NCBI GenBank assembly: GCA_900751885.1 | Contig: CAADTH010000064.1 | Location: forward strand, 186,001-250,000 | Source of the DNA: Clostridia bacterium | GTDB taxonomy: Bacteria > Bacillota > Clostridia > UBA1381 | Reading direction: 5' to 3' | DNA: 64,000 bases | In this document: positions 18,334 through 30,972 of the stretch, in pieces | How positions within the stretch are numbered: the stretch's first letter is position 1 | Layout: every line of letters begins with the position of its first letter | The notes under the pieces: model-generated | What the model was told of the DNA's origin: nothing | What the model saw: only the letters and a program-made list of their open reading frames with translations | Database searches by the model: none | Translations under genes and position numbers: made by a program

Positions 18334-19706
18334 TGAAACAATCTCCATTACTTCGCAATAGCATCATCATTGGTGCGATTTTATTGCTGTTGGCAGGTGC
18401 GTTTGTTCTGGTGATGCGGATGTCCCCGATGGATAATCAGACGGCGGCAACACCGCAGCCGACATTCACCGCTTATCAGATTGAACAGACGGATATACAG
18501 ACAATCACCATCTCTGATTCTGAAATCGGTCAGATACGAGTCGAACGGGCAGGGGAGCAGGAATGGACAATCAATAACGTGGCATATACAGAAATAGATC
18601 CATCTAAGGTGTCCGGCTTACTATCCACAGTGTCTACGATTACTTCGAAGTATGAAATCGAAAAAAATCCGGCTGACCTTTCCGAATATGGACTGTCTGA
18701 ACCGAAGCTCACGATTGAAGTAGAGCAGAAAGCAGGTGCGCGCGAAAGACTATTAATTGGCGAGCAAAGTCCGACGACAGGGGAATATTTCTTTTTTGTA
18801 GAAGGTTCGGATACTGTCTATAGCATCGCCGCCTATAAGGTGGATACCTTCCGAAAGCCACTGAGCTACTATGAATCCTTCAACCGCTTCAGCATCAACA
18901 CAGCAGATGTTTCAGAGCTTATTCTGGAGCGCCGGGACAAGGATACGCTTCAAATCAAATTAAAGGACAATGCCGCTGATATTCCATATAATATTTGGAA
19001 TGTGTTAAAGCCTTATCCGGCTATCCTCAACGGATATGACGAGCTCATTGAGAGTGAATTACTCACACCGATTTCACAGCTCTCTGTCACAGAAAAAGCA
19101 CCGGAAGGAAAGCAATATGGATTGGATGCTCCAAGAGCAAAGCTGACCATCATGACGCAGGCATACCTGGAAGATGGCACAAAAGGAGAATCTTCCACGA
19201 AGACTTTAAATATCGGAAACTCAGAAGGTGGGATCACGTATGTATCTCTAAGCGATAAACCAGGGGTATACACAGTAGAAAACAACCAAGTGGCATTCGT
19301 GCAAATTGACACATTCCAGCTTGTCAGCAAGCTACAGGCGTTTGTAGATATCTCTGAGGTTACAAAGCTGACCGTTTCTGCTGAAGGAAAAGAATATACC
19401 ATGGATATCGCACACGGTGAAGATAACAGTATGACATTTCAATTGAATGGCAAGGATGCAGACGAAAAGCAGTGCAAAGCCCTTTATCAGAGCGTGATTG
19501 GTATGCAGGTAGACAGCACATATCAAGGAGAAGCAATGCAGGCACCGGAGGTGACAGTGACCTTCCAGGGAGATAAAACCACAGCCGTGACATTCTCGTC
19601 CATCAATGAACTGAGCTATGCTGTGACAAGGGATGGGCAAACTCTGTTTACCATCAAAAAATCAAAGGTGAATGATATGTTACAGCAATTCGCATCACAG
19701 GAATAA
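18333..19706 (+). CDS. DUF4340 domain protein of the ABC/Gld cluster
   Basis: A 457-residue protein with an N-terminal membrane anchor (residues about 9-28) and a large extracellular beta-rich part containing DUF4340-type repeats (for example LSEYGLSEPKLTIEV, and later KQYGLDAPRAKLTI). This domain accompanies GldG-like ABC clusters across Firmicutes and Bacteroidetes; its role is unknown. The ATG overlaps the preceding stop (TAATG), so translation is coupled. It is the last gene of the transporter set. Confidence 0.85.
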   Translation: MKQSPLLRNSIIIGAILLLLAGAFVLVMRMSPMDNQTAATPQPTFTAYQIEQTDIQTITISDSEIGQIRVERAGEQEWTINNVAYTEIDPSKVSGLLSTVSTITSKYEIEKNPADLSEYGLSEPKLTIEVEQKAGARERLLIGEQSPTTGEYFFFVEGSDTVYSIAAYKVDTFRKPLSYYESFNRFSINTADVSELILERRDKDTLQIKLKDNAADIPYNIWNVLKPYPAILNGYDELIESELLTPISQLSVTEKAPEGKQYGLDAPRAKLTIMTQAYLEDGTKGESSTKTLNIGNSEGGITYVSLSDKPGVYTVENNQVAFVQIDTFQLVSKLQAFVDISEVTKLTVSAEGKEYTMDIAHGEDNSMTFQLNGKDADEKQCKALYQSVIGMQVDSTYQGEAMQAPEVTVTFQGDKTTAVTFSSINELSYAVTRDGQTLFTIKKSKVNDMLQQFASQE

Positions 19707-19735
19707 CGTATGAAGATAAGGAAAGAGGGAAAACA

Positions 19736-20521
19736 ATGAGCACACTATGGGAACATGGAATCCCATATGGGGATTCTGATTTGACAGAGTTTGAGCCGGA
19801 TATCACCTATTATCCATGTGACGGCGCACAGGGAGCTGTGGTCGTCTGCGCTGGCGGCGGTTACGGCTTTCGCGCGCCGCATGAAGGTCCTGAAATTGCA
19901 AAATGGCTGAATGAAAATCAAGTGGCGGCATTTGTTTTGGATTACCGCGTGGAGCCATACAAGCATCCGGCGCCGCTTTCAGACGGACTGCGCGCTGTCC
20001 GCTATGCGCGGTATCACGCAAAGGAATATGGCATTGACCCACGTAAAATCGCAATTATGGGGTTCTCCGCAGGCGGACATCTGGCGGCAAGTGTTTCTGT
20101 GCATTATAATAAGGACGTATATGAAGCGACAGACGAAATTGATACAATGGATGCACGTCCGGACGCCAGTATTTTATGTTATCCAGTCATTGATTTAGGA
20201 GAATACCGCCATGATGGCTCAAGAATCAATCTGTTGGGGGAAAATCCACCGCGTGCGATGAAAGATTTCTTATCCTTGCACAAACAGGTTACAAAGGATA
20301 CGCCGCAAGCATTTCTTTGGCACACATCGAGCGACCAGGCAGTTCCCGTAGAGAATTCAATGCTTTATGCGCAGGCACTTAGCGATGTTCAGGTTCCGTT
20401 TGAAATGCACCTGTATCCAGTTGGACGGCATGGACTGGGACTCGCGGCAGAAGAGCCGCATGTGGCACAGTGGGCAGACAGCTTAAAGAAATGGCTGACC
20501 CTGACAGGATTTCGAAAATAA
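19736..20521 (+). CDS. Alpha/beta hydrolase, esterase-lipase type (acetyl xylan esterase-like)
   Basis: A 261-residue cytoplasmic alpha/beta hydrolase. The nucleophile elbow GFSAGG places Ser111; the Asp is likely in HTSSDQAVPVENS and the His in VGRHGLGLA. An oxyanion-hole glycine run is seen in CAGGGYGFRAPHEG. This pattern fits the BD-FAE/Axe2-like esterases that remove acyl groups from sugars; the substrate is not determinable. There is no signal peptide. GAGGG precedes the ATG, 29 bp after the DUF4340 gene, and a strong terminator follows. Confidence 0.88.
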   Translation: MSTLWEHGIPYGDSDLTEFEPDITYYPCDGAQGAVVVCAGGGYGFRAPHEGPEIAKWLNENQVAAFVLDYRVEPYKHPAPLSDGLRAVRYARYHAKEYGIDPRKIAIMGFSAGGHLAASVSVHYNKDVYEATDEIDTMDARPDASILCYPVIDLGEYRHDGSRINLLGENPPRAMKDFLSLHKQVTKDTPQAFLWHTSSDQAVPVENSMLYAQALSDVQVPFEMHLYPVGRHGLGLAAEEPHVAQWADSLKKWLTLTGFRK

Positions 20522-20522
20522 A

Positions 20523-20560
20523 TAAAAAAGCTATCCATTATATAATGGATAGCTTTTTTA
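20523..20560. terminator. Bidirectional intrinsic terminator
   Basis: Eighteen-base arms (20523-20540 and 20543-20560, TAAAAAAGCTATCCATTA and complement) with a 2-base loop, between convergent genes. Confidence 0.92.
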
Positions 20561-20573
20561 CAAGGGAAAAGAG

Positions 20574-21404
20574 TTAAATATCTAAGTTGTATAAATCACT
20601 CTTTATATTACTTAGATGTCTCTTTTTTTCCGATATACTATTTTCGAATGTATTTTTGCAAAAATCACATTGCTTGCACAAATGCAGGCGTTCTTCAAAT
20701 ACTTTTTTTAATGTCTTAATCAGTTCTTTATTTTCTATCTGCGAACAATTGTGAATATAAATTGTTTCTGGCGCCAATGTAATTAGCGTACTCAACAGCA
20801 AATCATCATAATTGATGGTACCGTGTTTCATTTCATTCAAAAAATCATCAATGCAATCATCTTCAATTGTCTGATACGCTTCGTCCAAAATCTCGTAGCC
20901 TTCCAAACGTTTTCTCACATGAATTGTCCGTACTGCCGGCTCCTGTGTATCCACAAAAAAACGCAATAATTCAATAAACTCATCGTATTCCTTTTGTGCA
21001 ATGAAATACTGCACTGCTTCCTCTAAAATGAGTTCAAGTTCTATCATATAAGCTTCCAGCCGAAACATCAAAAATCCTTCTATAATCAGTAAATTACAGG
21101 TATCTAAATAATCTCGGACACTTTCCGCAATCATATCTTGCAATTTTTTCCGAATTTCTTGATCGTTTAAAATCGTCTTCATATAAGAAAGGATTTCCCT
21201 TTTTTCTGCTCCATCGAAATAGCAATAATTCGTTTCCAAAATATGTGAAATAATCTTAAATTCATACCGGTTTATAATCAAATATGCCAAATCAGAACAA
21301 AAGAGCGCGAGCTGCTTTTCATCCTCCAAGATGACATCATAAAATGTAATTTTCTGATTTTCCTTTTTTCCAACCGATACTGTTTTTACTCCCATTTGTT
21401 GCAC
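20574..21404 (-). CDS. ytxC: Sporulation protein YtxC family
   Basis: A 276-residue protein matching the YtxC family: the segments IEGFLMFRLEAYMIELE, EYDEFIELLRFFVD and TINYDDLLLSTLITLAPETIYIH are characteristic. YtxC is a conserved endospore-former protein of unknown biochemical role. The C-terminus has a CKQCDFC motif (HLCKQCDFCKNTF) that could bind a metal. Start is GTG at 21404 with AAAGGAG nine bases upstream; an ATG at 21395 is the alternative. It follows the DUF6873-like gene by 14 bp on the same strand, so the two are probably cotranscribed. Confidence 0.85.
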   Translation of the reverse strand: MQQMGVKTVSVGKKENQKITFYDVILEDEKQLALFCSDLAYLIINRYEFKIISHILETNYCYFDGAEKREILSYMKTILNDQEIRKKLQDMIAESVRDYLDTCNLLIIEGFLMFRLEAYMIELELILEEAVQYFIAQKEYDEFIELLRFFVDTQEPAVRTIHVRKRLEGYEILDEAYQTIEDDCIDDFLNEMKHGTINYDDLLLSTLITLAPETIYIHNCSQIENKELIKTLKKVFEERLHLCKQCDFCKNTFENSISEKKRHLSNIKSDLYNLDI

Positions 21405-21418
21405 AGCCTCACTCTCCT

Positions 21419-22159
21419 TTAAAACAGAGGCACGATAGAGCCAATATCTATCAGTGGTTCATCAGATAAACTGACTACTTCTACCCCATGTTTGCAACAA
21501 AATTTTTTGATTTGTGGATAATCGATATGCGTTTTTATCTGACCTGCAAATGCGAGCTTATCCGGCGAAATCAATCCAGATGCTCCACCAATGAATCCAT
21601 GGGAAAGCCCCGGAAGAGAAATTAATCCCTCATGAATCAATAGAACATCAAATCCATATTGCTTTGCCGCTCTTTCAATCCCGCCATCCGCTGTTATGAT
21701 TGCCTTTTTTGTGACAATACATACAGAACATTTTGAATATCCCTGTTTGACAGGAATAAAGTTTACACCAATTTTATCATAATATTCCTGAATCACAGGT
21801 TCCGTATATCCGTTGCACAGATGAAACGCATATGAACCAATCCTTGCTACATTATATGCAATATCAAAGGGATAGTTCCTGTCAAGCACAGAAGTACCTG
21901 GTAGAATTTGTGTGTTTGGCATCAAATTTTTATAATAGGAAGCTGCATTTTCTGTACAGGTAAAAACCTTGTCAGATAAATGGTGAATCATCATATCAGG
22001 ATGACCGCACACAGATATGTAAAGTGATTGTTCTTTACATGTTAATTTTGTTTCAATTCCCCACTCATTCAAAGCAGCAATTATTTTTTTCGGTGTCCTG
22101 TAATCCACTAGGACACCCTTTGCCATTCTATCTGGTAGATTTGGTTCTTTAAAATACAC
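21419..22159 (-). CDS. DUF6873-like protein (guanidino-modifying-enzyme fold)
   Basis: A 246-residue protein that resembles the DUF6873 family assigned to the GME (amidinotransferase/deiminase) fold; this is recognition by pattern, not a search. Candidate functional residues are the His in CGHPDMMIHHL, the Cys pair in SKCSVCIVTKKAIITADGG, and the glycine-rich GFIGGASGLI. Start is GTG at 22159 with GGGAG eight bases upstream. It sits between a terminator and ytxC, so a spore-related role is possible but only inferred from the neighbour. Confidence 0.6.
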   Translation of the reverse strand: MYFKEPNLPDRMAKGVLVDYRTPKKIIAALNEWGIETKLTCKEQSLYISVCGHPDMMIHHLSDKVFTCTENAASYYKNLMPNTQILPGTSVLDRNYPFDIAYNVARIGSYAFHLCNGYTEPVIQEYYDKIGVNFIPVKQGYSKCSVCIVTKKAIITADGGIERAAKQYGFDVLLIHEGLISLPGLSHGFIGGASGLISPDKLAFAGQIKTHIDYPQIKKFCCKHGVEVVSLSDEPLIDIGSIVPLF

Positions 22160-22189
22160 CTTTTCGTCTCCCTATCTTATCTTTCTTCA

Positions 22190-22225
22190 AAAAAATAGGA
22201 ACAGCAACATTGCTGTTCCTATTTT
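22190..22225 (-). terminator. Intrinsic terminator after the M20 amidohydrolase gene
   Basis: Sixteen-base arms (22192-22207 and 22210-22225) with a 2-base loop; on the minus strand the stem is followed by a T run. Confidence 0.9.
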
Positions 22226-22247
22226 AATTTACATAATATAATTTCTG

Positions 22248-23432
22248 TCACCCTTTGGACTGTTCAAACCAGTCCAAAACCGTCTGCGCGAGAACTGCAC
22301 TTCCAATCGGAATTGCAGCTTCATCGACCAAAAATCCAGAGCTGTGAATTGGTTCACAGATGGTATCATTGCCACATCCGAGCTTAAAATAAGTTGCAGG
22401 CACGCGTTCGGCAAAATAAGAAAAATCGTCCCCTGCCATTGATGGATGCTCGAGCCATTCAATCTTGTCAACACAATTTAGCTTTTGCGCCGCTGACGCC
22501 ACCTGGTCAGTCATTGTTTTCTCATTGAGCAAAGGAGGATACAGCGGCAGAAATTGATAGTCGCATTCTGCCTCCATACTCTCAGCAATGTTTGTTGCAA
22601 TTTGTCCAAGCAGCTTTTGCATCTTTTGTCGGCTTTCGTGGTCAATCGTTCGGGCAGTTCCGATGAAATGTGCTTCATTTGGAATGACGTTAAAGCAGGT
22701 TCCCGCTTGGATACTGCATACAGACACTGCCGCAGGTGTCATCGGGTCAAAATGGCGGCTCACAATCGTTTGATATGCATTGATTATCATGGATGCCGTG
22801 ACAATTGGGTCGACGCATTCATGCGGATATGCACCGTGTCCGCCCTTTCCGTGTACAGTTACCTCAAAATTATCGGGAGATGCCATAATTGGTCCGTATT
22901 TTACCTGTATGGTTCCAACCGGCGCAAGCGGCTCCACATGAAGCGCAATCGCACAATCCACATGGGGATGCTCCAGCACTCCCTCCTCTATCATCGGGAG
23001 TGCCCCGCCGTCCCCTTCCTCTGCAGGCTGAAAGACCAGCTTCACGTTCCCAGAAAATTCACCACGCAATTCGTATAAAACGCGTGCCGCGCCAATCAGG
23101 CAGGCGGTATGGACGTCGTGACCGCACGCGTGCATATACCCCTTGCGTTTGGAACGAAACGAAAGCGCATTGTCCTCTAAAATTGGAAGTCCATCCATAT
23201 CCGCGCGAATCAAAATTGTTTTTGGAGAAGATTCACAGGGCTTTTCGCCTGTAATGATACCGACAACACCTGTTTTTGCCATACCTTTAGGCTCGATTCC
23301 AATTTTCTTTAGCTGTTCCTTAATATAAGCAGAGGTCTTTACCTCCTCGAAATCCGTCTCTGGATATTGATGCAGGTAACGCCGGACTGCAATCAATTCC
23401 TCCTTGATTTGAGCTACTCTTTTTTCTATCAT
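22248..23432 (-). CDS. M20 family amidohydrolase (M20D)
   Basis: A 394-residue zinc-dependent amidohydrolase of the hippurate hydrolase/N-acyl-amino-acid deacylase group. Metal ligands are visible in HACGHDVHTA and the catalytic Glu pair in QPAEEGDGGA; VHGKGGHGAYPHECVDP begins the dimerisation domain and SMAGDDFSYFAERVPATYFKLG supplies C-terminal residues. Substrates in this group are N-acyl amino acids or aryl-amides; the exact one is unknown. AGGAGT precedes the ATG. It lies 9 bp after ligA. Confidence 0.92.
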   Translation of the reverse strand: MIEKRVAQIKEELIAVRRYLHQYPETDFEEVKTSAYIKEQLKKIGIEPKGMAKTGVVGIITGEKPCESSPKTILIRADMDGLPILEDNALSFRSKRKGYMHACGHDVHTACLIGAARVLYELRGEFSGNVKLVFQPAEEGDGGALPMIEEGVLEHPHVDCAIALHVEPLAPVGTIQVKYGPIMASPDNFEVTVHGKGGHGAYPHECVDPIVTASMIINAYQTIVSRHFDPMTPAAVSVCSIQAGTCFNVIPNEAHFIGTARTIDHESRQKMQKLLGQIATNIAESMEAECDYQFLPLYPPLLNEKTMTDQVASAAQKLNCVDKIEWLEHPSMAGDDFSYFAERVPATYFKLGCGNDTICEPIHSSGFLVDEAAIPIGSAVLAQTVLDWFEQSKG

Positions 23433-23441
23433 TGTATACTC

Positions 23442-25439
<1,998 letters not shown>

Positions 25440-25483
25440 TTAGCTCCTTTTATTTGTAAGATTCCATGGTATCTACCACTATG

Positions 25484-26170
25484 TTATTCCTGCCCTGCGG
25501 TGATGCTAAGTCCATTTGTCGCACCGTAATAGTTTGGTACCTTTCCGACAATTACCGTCTCAGCGACAGGAACTGTCGTATGTACCGTCTCACTTTGATC
25601 CATGGTGGCCGCCGCCAGCTTTACCGACAAGGTGATATCCAAAAATACTTGATGGCGCACTTGATTGATTCCAGCTGATTGAAAGGTGTCTGTGAAATCA
25701 ATCTGGGTTGTGCTCGCCGGTGCAAGCTTTACCGAAATCATCGGTCCCATGCCTGAAAAAAGCTCACTTTCGAGCACACTTCCAAATGGAATTTGAATGG
25801 TGCCGAGTCGTCCCGATTCCATGCTCGTCTGAATCTCCTTTGTGATTTCAGACTTTAATTGATTCATTTTTGAGACGTTCGCTTCCACAGCGGAGATTTC
25901 TCCTTCTTTCTCCATAATTGTGACAATGTCCTGATAGGATATATTCTCAGAGGAAAAGACTCTATTCACAGAATCATTGATGACATCAGTGGCCAAATTG
26001 TTGGCATAAGACTGTGCCTGGGCGTAAAACGCTGGACGGATTCTGGTGAAAAACAGCATGCATCCAACAATAAAAAATACCATTACAAGACACAACAGCA
26101 CGCCAAAATGGAATTGCCTTCTCCTTCGCGGCGGAAAATACGAGTATCTTCTTGAAAGTCCCAGTCTCAT
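25484..26170 (-). CDS. yunB: Sporulation protein YunB
   Basis: A 228-residue YunB family protein. A basic N-terminus (RRRRQ) precedes one membrane helix (about residues 22-43), then an outside domain with the family segments ARAQSYANNLATDVINDSV-like (here AQSYANNLATDVINDSV), IPFGSVLESELFSGMGPMI and VPVAETVIVGKVPNYY. YunB is made in the mother cell under sigma-E in Bacillus and is needed for efficient sporulation. GGGAGGTG precedes the ATG at 26170; the frame is open to 26212. Confidence 0.9.
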   Translation of the reverse strand: MRLGLSRRYSYFPPRRRRQFHFGVLLCLVMVFFIVGCMLFFTRIRPAFYAQAQSYANNLATDVINDSVNRVFSSENISYQDIVTIMEKEGEISAVEANVSKMNQLKSEITKEIQTSMESGRLGTIQIPFGSVLESELFSGMGPMISVKLAPASTTQIDFTDTFQSAGINQVRHQVFLDITLSVKLAAATMDQSETVHTTVPVAETVIVGKVPNYYGATNGLSITAGQE

Positions 26171-26265
26171 TTCCACACCTCCCGGCACCAAGCTTGATTC
26201 ACCAATTATCATATATCATCTTGATTTTATTGGTAGTATATGCCGGAAAGCGGAAATGGTTCATA

Positions 26266-26297
26266 AAAAGCCATGATTCATAAAAATCATGGCTTTT
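26266..26297 (-). terminator. Intrinsic terminator after thrS
   Basis: Thirteen-base arms AAAAGCCATGATT (26266-26278) and complement (26285-26297) with a 6-base loop; on the minus strand it is followed by a short T run. It separates thrS from yunB. Confidence 0.8.
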
Positions 26298-26342
26298 GCG
26301 TATCGCTGCGTTATCTCTCACAGTACAGAACATATTCTGAGT

Positions 26343-28073
26343 TTAATTTTTCTTTTCCTTGATTTCTGCCTGCAGCTTCTGAATAAATTCATCCAAAGAA
26401 GCACTGCCGAGGTCACCTTCCTTGCGGCTGCGGACTGTGATATTGTTCGCCTCTGCTTCCTTATCTCCCAAAATCATCATATAAGGAATTTTCTGAAGCT
26501 GTGCTTCTCGAATTTTGTATCCAATTTTTTCGTTCCTGTCGTCGAGCTCTACGCGAATTCCATGCTGTCTTAGTGTCTCCACAACGGATGTGCTATATTC
26601 CACATGATGCTCACTGACAGGAAGCACCTTTACCTGCACCGGCGCAAGCCATGCTGGAAATGCACCTGCAAAATGCTCAATCAAGATACCGATAAACCGC
26701 TCGATGCTTCCAAATACAACGCGGTGAATCATGACAGGGCGATGCTTTTCGCCGTCTGCACCAGTGTATTCAAGCTCAAATTTTTCAGGAAGCTGGAAAT
26801 CGAGCTGAATCGTTCCGCACTGCCATGTCCGTCCCAGACAATCCTCAAGGTGGAAGTCAATTTTCGGACCATAAAACGCCCCGTCTCCCTCATTGACTAC
26901 AAAGTCAAGCTCCATTTCCTTAAGAGCCGCCTCGAGTGCCGCCGTTGCATTTTCCCAGTCCTCATCGCTTCCCATGCTGTCCTCTGGACGGGTGGAAAGC
27001 TCCACATGGTACTGAAATCCAAACATCGAATAGACCTCATCGATGAGCTTCACGACATTTTTGATTTCGTCTTTGATTTGGTCTTTAGTCATGAAAATGT
27101 GTGCATCATCCTGTGTAAAACAGCGCACCCGCATGAGCCCATGAAGCGCCCCTGATTTTTCATGGCGGTGAACCAATCCAAGCTCGCCGATTCGAAGCGG
27201 AAGATCACGGTAGGAATGCAGACCCTGCTTATATACCAAAATTCCACCCGGACAGTTCATCGGCTTGATTGCGAATTGCTGTTCATCAATTTCTGTGGTA
27301 TACATATTCTCCTGATAATGCTCCCAATGACCAGAGCGAATCCACAAATCCTTGTTGAGCATCATCGGTGTCGCAATTTCGTGATATCCCGCCTTTGTAT
27401 GAATCTCGCGCCAATAATCAATCAGCGTATTTTTGACAATCATCCCTTTCGGGAGAAAAAACGGGAATCCGGGACCTTCTTCCATGATGGTAAACAGTCC
27501 AAGCTCTTTTCCGATTTTTCTATGGTCGCGCTTTTTCGCTTCCTCCAGCATGTTGAGGTAATCCTCTAAATCCTGCTTGTTCAAAAAAGCAGTTCCATAA
27601 ATACGCTGAAGCATTTTGTTCTTCTCGCTTCCGCGCCAATACGCACCCGCAACATTCAACAGCTTGTACGCCTTTACCTTGCTTGTATATCTCACATGCG
27701 GTCCTGCGCAAAGGTCTGTAAACTCACCCTGCTTATAGAAGGAAATCACCGCATCATCAGGTAAATCCTCAATCAATTCCACCTTATACGGTTCATTTTT
27801 CTCCTTCATCAGAGCCAAGGCTTCCTCGCGCGGAAGCTCAAAGCGTTCTATTTTCAAGTTTTCCTTGACAATCTTTTTCATCTCTTTTTCCAGAGTCTCT
27901 AAATCCTCTGGAGTAAACGGGTGCTCCGTATCAAAATCATAATAGAATCCATTGTCTATCGCAGGACCAATCGCCAGCTTCGTATCTGGAAACAAACGCT
28001 TTACCGCCTGTGCCAAAACATGCGATGCTGAGTGGCGAAGCGTCCGCAGTTCATCATATTCTACATTACTCAT
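26343..28073 (-). CDS. thrS: Threonyl-tRNA synthetase lacking the N-terminal TGS domain
   Basis: ThrRS (576 residues). The editing domain is present with its metal-site motifs [20 protein letters not shown] and DLCAGPHV, followed by the class II core ([14 protein letters not shown], motif 3 in [20 protein letters not shown]) and the C-terminal anticodon domain. Most bacterial ThrRS are about 60 residues longer and begin with a TGS domain; here the protein starts directly at [18 protein letters not shown]. The ATG at 28073 has AAAGGA upstream and only 61 bp separate it from uvrA, so there is neither a hidden TGS domain nor room for a T-box. Confidence 0.95.
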   Translation of the reverse strand: MSNVEYDELRTLRHSASHVLAQAVKRLFPDTKLAIGPAIDNGFYYDFDTEHPFTPEDLETLEKEMKKIVKENLKIERFELPREEALALMKEKNEPYKVELIEDLPDDAVISFYKQGEFTDLCAGPHVRYTSKVKAYKLLNVAGAYWRGSEKNKMLQRIYGTAFLNKQDLEDYLNMLEEAKKRDHRKIGKELGLFTIMEEGPGFPFFLPKGMIVKNTLIDYWREIHTKAGYHEIATPMMLNKDLWIRSGHWEHYQENMYTTEIDEQQFAIKPMNCPGGILVYKQGLHSYRDLPLRIGELGLVHRHEKSGALHGLMRVRCFTQDDAHIFMTKDQIKDEIKNVVKLIDEVYSMFGFQYHVELSTRPEDSMGSDEDWENATAALEAALKEMELDFVVNEGDGAFYGPKIDFHLEDCLGRTWQCGTIQLDFQLPEKFELEYTGADGEKHRPVMIHRVVFGSIERFIGILIEHFAGAFPAWLAPVQVKVLPVSEHHVEYSTSVVETLRQHGIRVELDDRNEKIGYKIREAQLQKIPYMMILGDKEAEANNITVRSRKEGDLGSASLDEFIQKLQAEIKEKKN

Positions 28074-28134
28074 TCCAATCGTTCCTTTCTTACTATAGCC
28101 ATTGTTTCAATTATATGTTGAAATCCAGACTGTG

Positions 28135-30963
28135 TCAAGGCTTTTCCAGAATTCTTTTGATATACCCTCCGGTGTAAGACGCCTCCACTTTTGCGACCTG
28201 TTCCGGCGTTCCCTTTGCCACAATCGTGCCGCCGCCGTCGCCGCCCTCCGGTCCCAAATCAATGATATAGTCAGCTGTTTTAATGACATCCAGATTGTGC
28301 TCAATGACCAAAACCGTGTTTCCGCTGTCCACAAGCTGCTGTAGGACGTCAATCAGCTTGTGCACATCTGCCACATGAAGTCCTGTCGTCGGCTCATCCA
28401 AAATATAGATGGTCTTTCCGGTTCCGCGCTTTCCAAGCTCTGTGGCAAGCTTCACGCGCTGTGCCTCACCGCCTGAGAGTGTGGTAGAGTTTTGTCCAAG
28501 CTTGATATACCCAAGTCCTACCTGGCTAATTGTCTCCAGCTTGCGCTTGATTTTCGGAATGTTCGCGAAAAATTCAACCGCTTCATCCACTGTCATCTCT
28601 AACACATCGTAAATATTTTTTCCTTTATATTTAACCTCCAGTGTTTCCCTGTTGTAGCGCGCACCCTTACAGACCTCACACGGAACAAAGATATCTGCCA
28701 AAAAGTGCATCTCGATTTTCACAATTCCATCGCCTGCGCACGCCTCACATCTACCGCCCTTCACATTGAAGCTAAAGCGGTTTGACTTGTACCCGCGAAT
28801 CTTTGCGTCGTTGGTATTTGCAAACACCTCCCGGATATCATTGAACACGCCGGTATATGTCGCCGGATTTGAACGCGGTGTGCGTCCGATTGGGGATTGG
28901 TTGATGTCTATAATCTTGTCGAGCTGGTCAATGCCGAGAATTTTATCGTGTGTTCCTCCTCTGGTATGCGCCCGGTTTAAATCGTGCGCCAGCTGTTTAT
29001 ATAAAATTTCATTCACCAAAGAGCTTTTCCCGGACCCAGATACCCCAGTGACACAGGTGAGCACACCCAGAGGTATTTTTGCATTCACATTTTTGAGATT
29101 GTTTTCCTTTGCACCCTTTACCTCAATCCACCCGGTCGGTTTACGCCTCTTTTTCGGCACTTCAATTTTCTTTTTACCGCTTAGATACATACCTGTCATC
29201 GAGCGTGGACTGTTTACCAAATCATTTACCGTCCCCTCTCCGACGATTTCCCCACCGTGCACACCCGCGCCAGGACCGATATCCACAATGTAATCTGCCG
29301 CATACATGGTGTCCTCATCATGCTCCACCACAATAACAGTGTTTCCCAAATCTCTAAGCCGCTTCAGCGTGGCAATCAGGCGGTCATTATCTCTTTGATG
29401 CAGTCCAATGCTCGGCTCGTCCAAGATATACAGTACCCCCATCAGCCCTGAACCAATCTGTGTGGCAAGACGGATTCTCTGCGCCTCACCACCGGACAGT
29501 GTACCCGACGAACGGGAAAGGGACAGGTAATCCAATCCGACATCCAATAAAAATTTCAATCGTGCCTTGATTTCCTTCAAAATCTGTGCTGCAATCATCA
29601 TATCGCGCTTTGATAAAACAAGTGACTCAAAGAATTCCATCTCTTTTCTGATGGAGAGCTTCGTCAAATCATGAATATTGACTCCTCCAACCGTGACTGC
29701 CAGCACCTCATCATTTAGCCGTGCGCCGTGGCACTTTGGACATTTGACCATATTAATGTATTTTTCAATGTCCTTTTTCATAAAATCAGATGAGGTTTCC
29801 TTATATCGGCGCTCCAGATTCGTAATTACCCCTTCAAAGACAGAATTGTAGGTTCCGCTTCCGTAGCTCCTGACATACTCCATCTTGATTTTCTCACTGC
29901 CGCTTCCATACAGCACGATATTCTTAATTTTTTCAGGCAAATCCTTCCACCGCGTATTGACGTCAAAGCCATAATGCTTTGCAAGGGATTGATAATACAT
30001 GTGCGCCATGCTGTCCTCAATCTGTGGCGCCGCCCAGCCACTTGCATAGATTGCTCCCTCGATCAAGCTCAAATTTTCATCTGCAATAATCAAATTCGGG
30101 TCTATCTTTGACAGATTCCCCAGTCCGTCACACATATTGCACGCACCGTATGGATTGTTGAAGGAAAACATCCGAGGTGCAAGCTCCTGCAGACTGATTC
30201 CGCAGTCCGCACACGCATAATTCTGGCTGAACATGAGTGTATCGCCGCCCAACCTGTCTACCATCACACTGTCACCTGTCAATCCAATCGCTGTCTCCAG
30301 GGAATCAGTCAGACGCTTGACAATGTCAGGACGGATAATCAGCCTGTCCACCACAATTTCGATGCTGTGCTTCTGTGTTTTTTTCAGTGTAATTTCCTCA
30401 CTCAGCTCATACAGTTCTCCGTCTACCCTTACGCGGACATAGCCGCTTTTTTTCGCATCCTCAAAGACCTTCTTGTGTTCCCCTTTTTTGCCGCTGATGA
30501 CCGGCGCAAGAACCTGAATCCTCGTCCCCTCCTCAAGCGACATAATATGGTCTACAATCTGGTCGATTGTCTGGCGTGATATCTCTTTGCCGCACTTCGG
30601 ACAATGCGGAACACCGACTCTGGCATATAGCAAGCGCAGATAATCATAGATTTCTGTCACTGTTCCAACCGTGGAACGCGGATTTTTAGAGGTGGTCTTC
30701 TGATCGATGCTGATTGCAGGAGAGAGTCCCTCGATATAATCCACATCAGGCTTTTCCATTTGACCCAAAAATTGGCGTGCATAGGAGGAAAGTGACTCCA
30801 CATATCTGCGCTGTCCCTCTGCGTAAATCGTGTCGAATGCAAGAGAGCTTTTTCCCGAACCTGAAAGGCCTGTCAGGACTACAAGCTTTTCTCTCGGTAT
30901 GGTCACATCGATGTTTTTCAGATTGTGTTCTCTTGCGCCTTTTATTTTAATCTCGTCTGCCAT
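28135..30963 (-). CDS. uvrA: Excinuclease ABC subunit A
   Basis: UvrA (942 residues), the damage-sensing ATPase of nucleotide excision repair. Two ABC modules are visible: Walker [10 protein letters not shown] near the N-terminus and GVSGSGKSS near residue 640, two LSGGEAQR signatures, and zinc-finger cysteine pairs ([32 protein letters not shown]). It lies 9 bp downstream of the small orf that follows uvrB, and belongs to the LexA-controlled unit starting near 33342. Confidence 0.98.
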   Translation of the reverse strand: MADEIKIKGAREHNLKNIDVTIPREKLVVLTGLSGSGKSSLAFDTIYAEGQRRYVESLSSYARQFLGQMEKPDVDYIEGLSPAISIDQKTTSKNPRSTVGTVTEIYDYLRLLYARVGVPHCPKCGKEISRQTIDQIVDHIMSLEEGTRIQVLAPVISGKKGEHKKVFEDAKKSGYVRVRVDGELYELSEEITLKKTQKHSIEIVVDRLIIRPDIVKRLTDSLETAIGLTGDSVMVDRLGGDTLMFSQNYACADCGISLQELAPRMFSFNNPYGACNMCDGLGNLSKIDPNLIIADENLSLIEGAIYASGWAAPQIEDSMAHMYYQSLAKHYGFDVNTRWKDLPEKIKNIVLYGSGSEKIKMEYVRSYGSGTYNSVFEGVITNLERRYKETSSDFMKKDIEKYINMVKCPKCHGARLNDEVLAVTVGGVNIHDLTKLSIRKEMEFFESLVLSKRDMMIAAQILKEIKARLKFLLDVGLDYLSLSRSSGTLSGGEAQRIRLATQIGSGLMGVLYILDEPSIGLHQRDNDRLIATLKRLRDLGNTVIVVEHDEDTMYAADYIVDIGPGAGVHGGEIVGEGTVNDLVNSPRSMTGMYLSGKKKIEVPKKRRKPTGWIEVKGAKENNLKNVNAKIPLGVLTCVTGVSGSGKSSLVNEILYKQLAHDLNRAHTRGGTHDKILGIDQLDKIIDINQSPIGRTPRSNPATYTGVFNDIREVFANTNDAKIRGYKSNRFSFNVKGGRCEACAGDGIVKIEMHFLADIFVPCEVCKGARYNRETLEVKYKGKNIYDVLEMTVDEAVEFFANIPKIKRKLETISQVGLGYIKLGQNSTTLSGGEAQRVKLATELGKRGTGKTIYILDEPTTGLHVADVHKLIDVLQQLVDSGNTVLVIEHNLDVIKTADYIIDLGPEGGDGGGTIVAKGTPEQVAKVEASYTGGYIKRILEKP

Positions 30964-30972
30964 AACACCCTC

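Noticed and set aside
28074..28134. T-box or hidden TGS domain before thrS
   Set aside because: Only 61 bp between uvrA and thrS, with no open frame or conserved T-box sequence.
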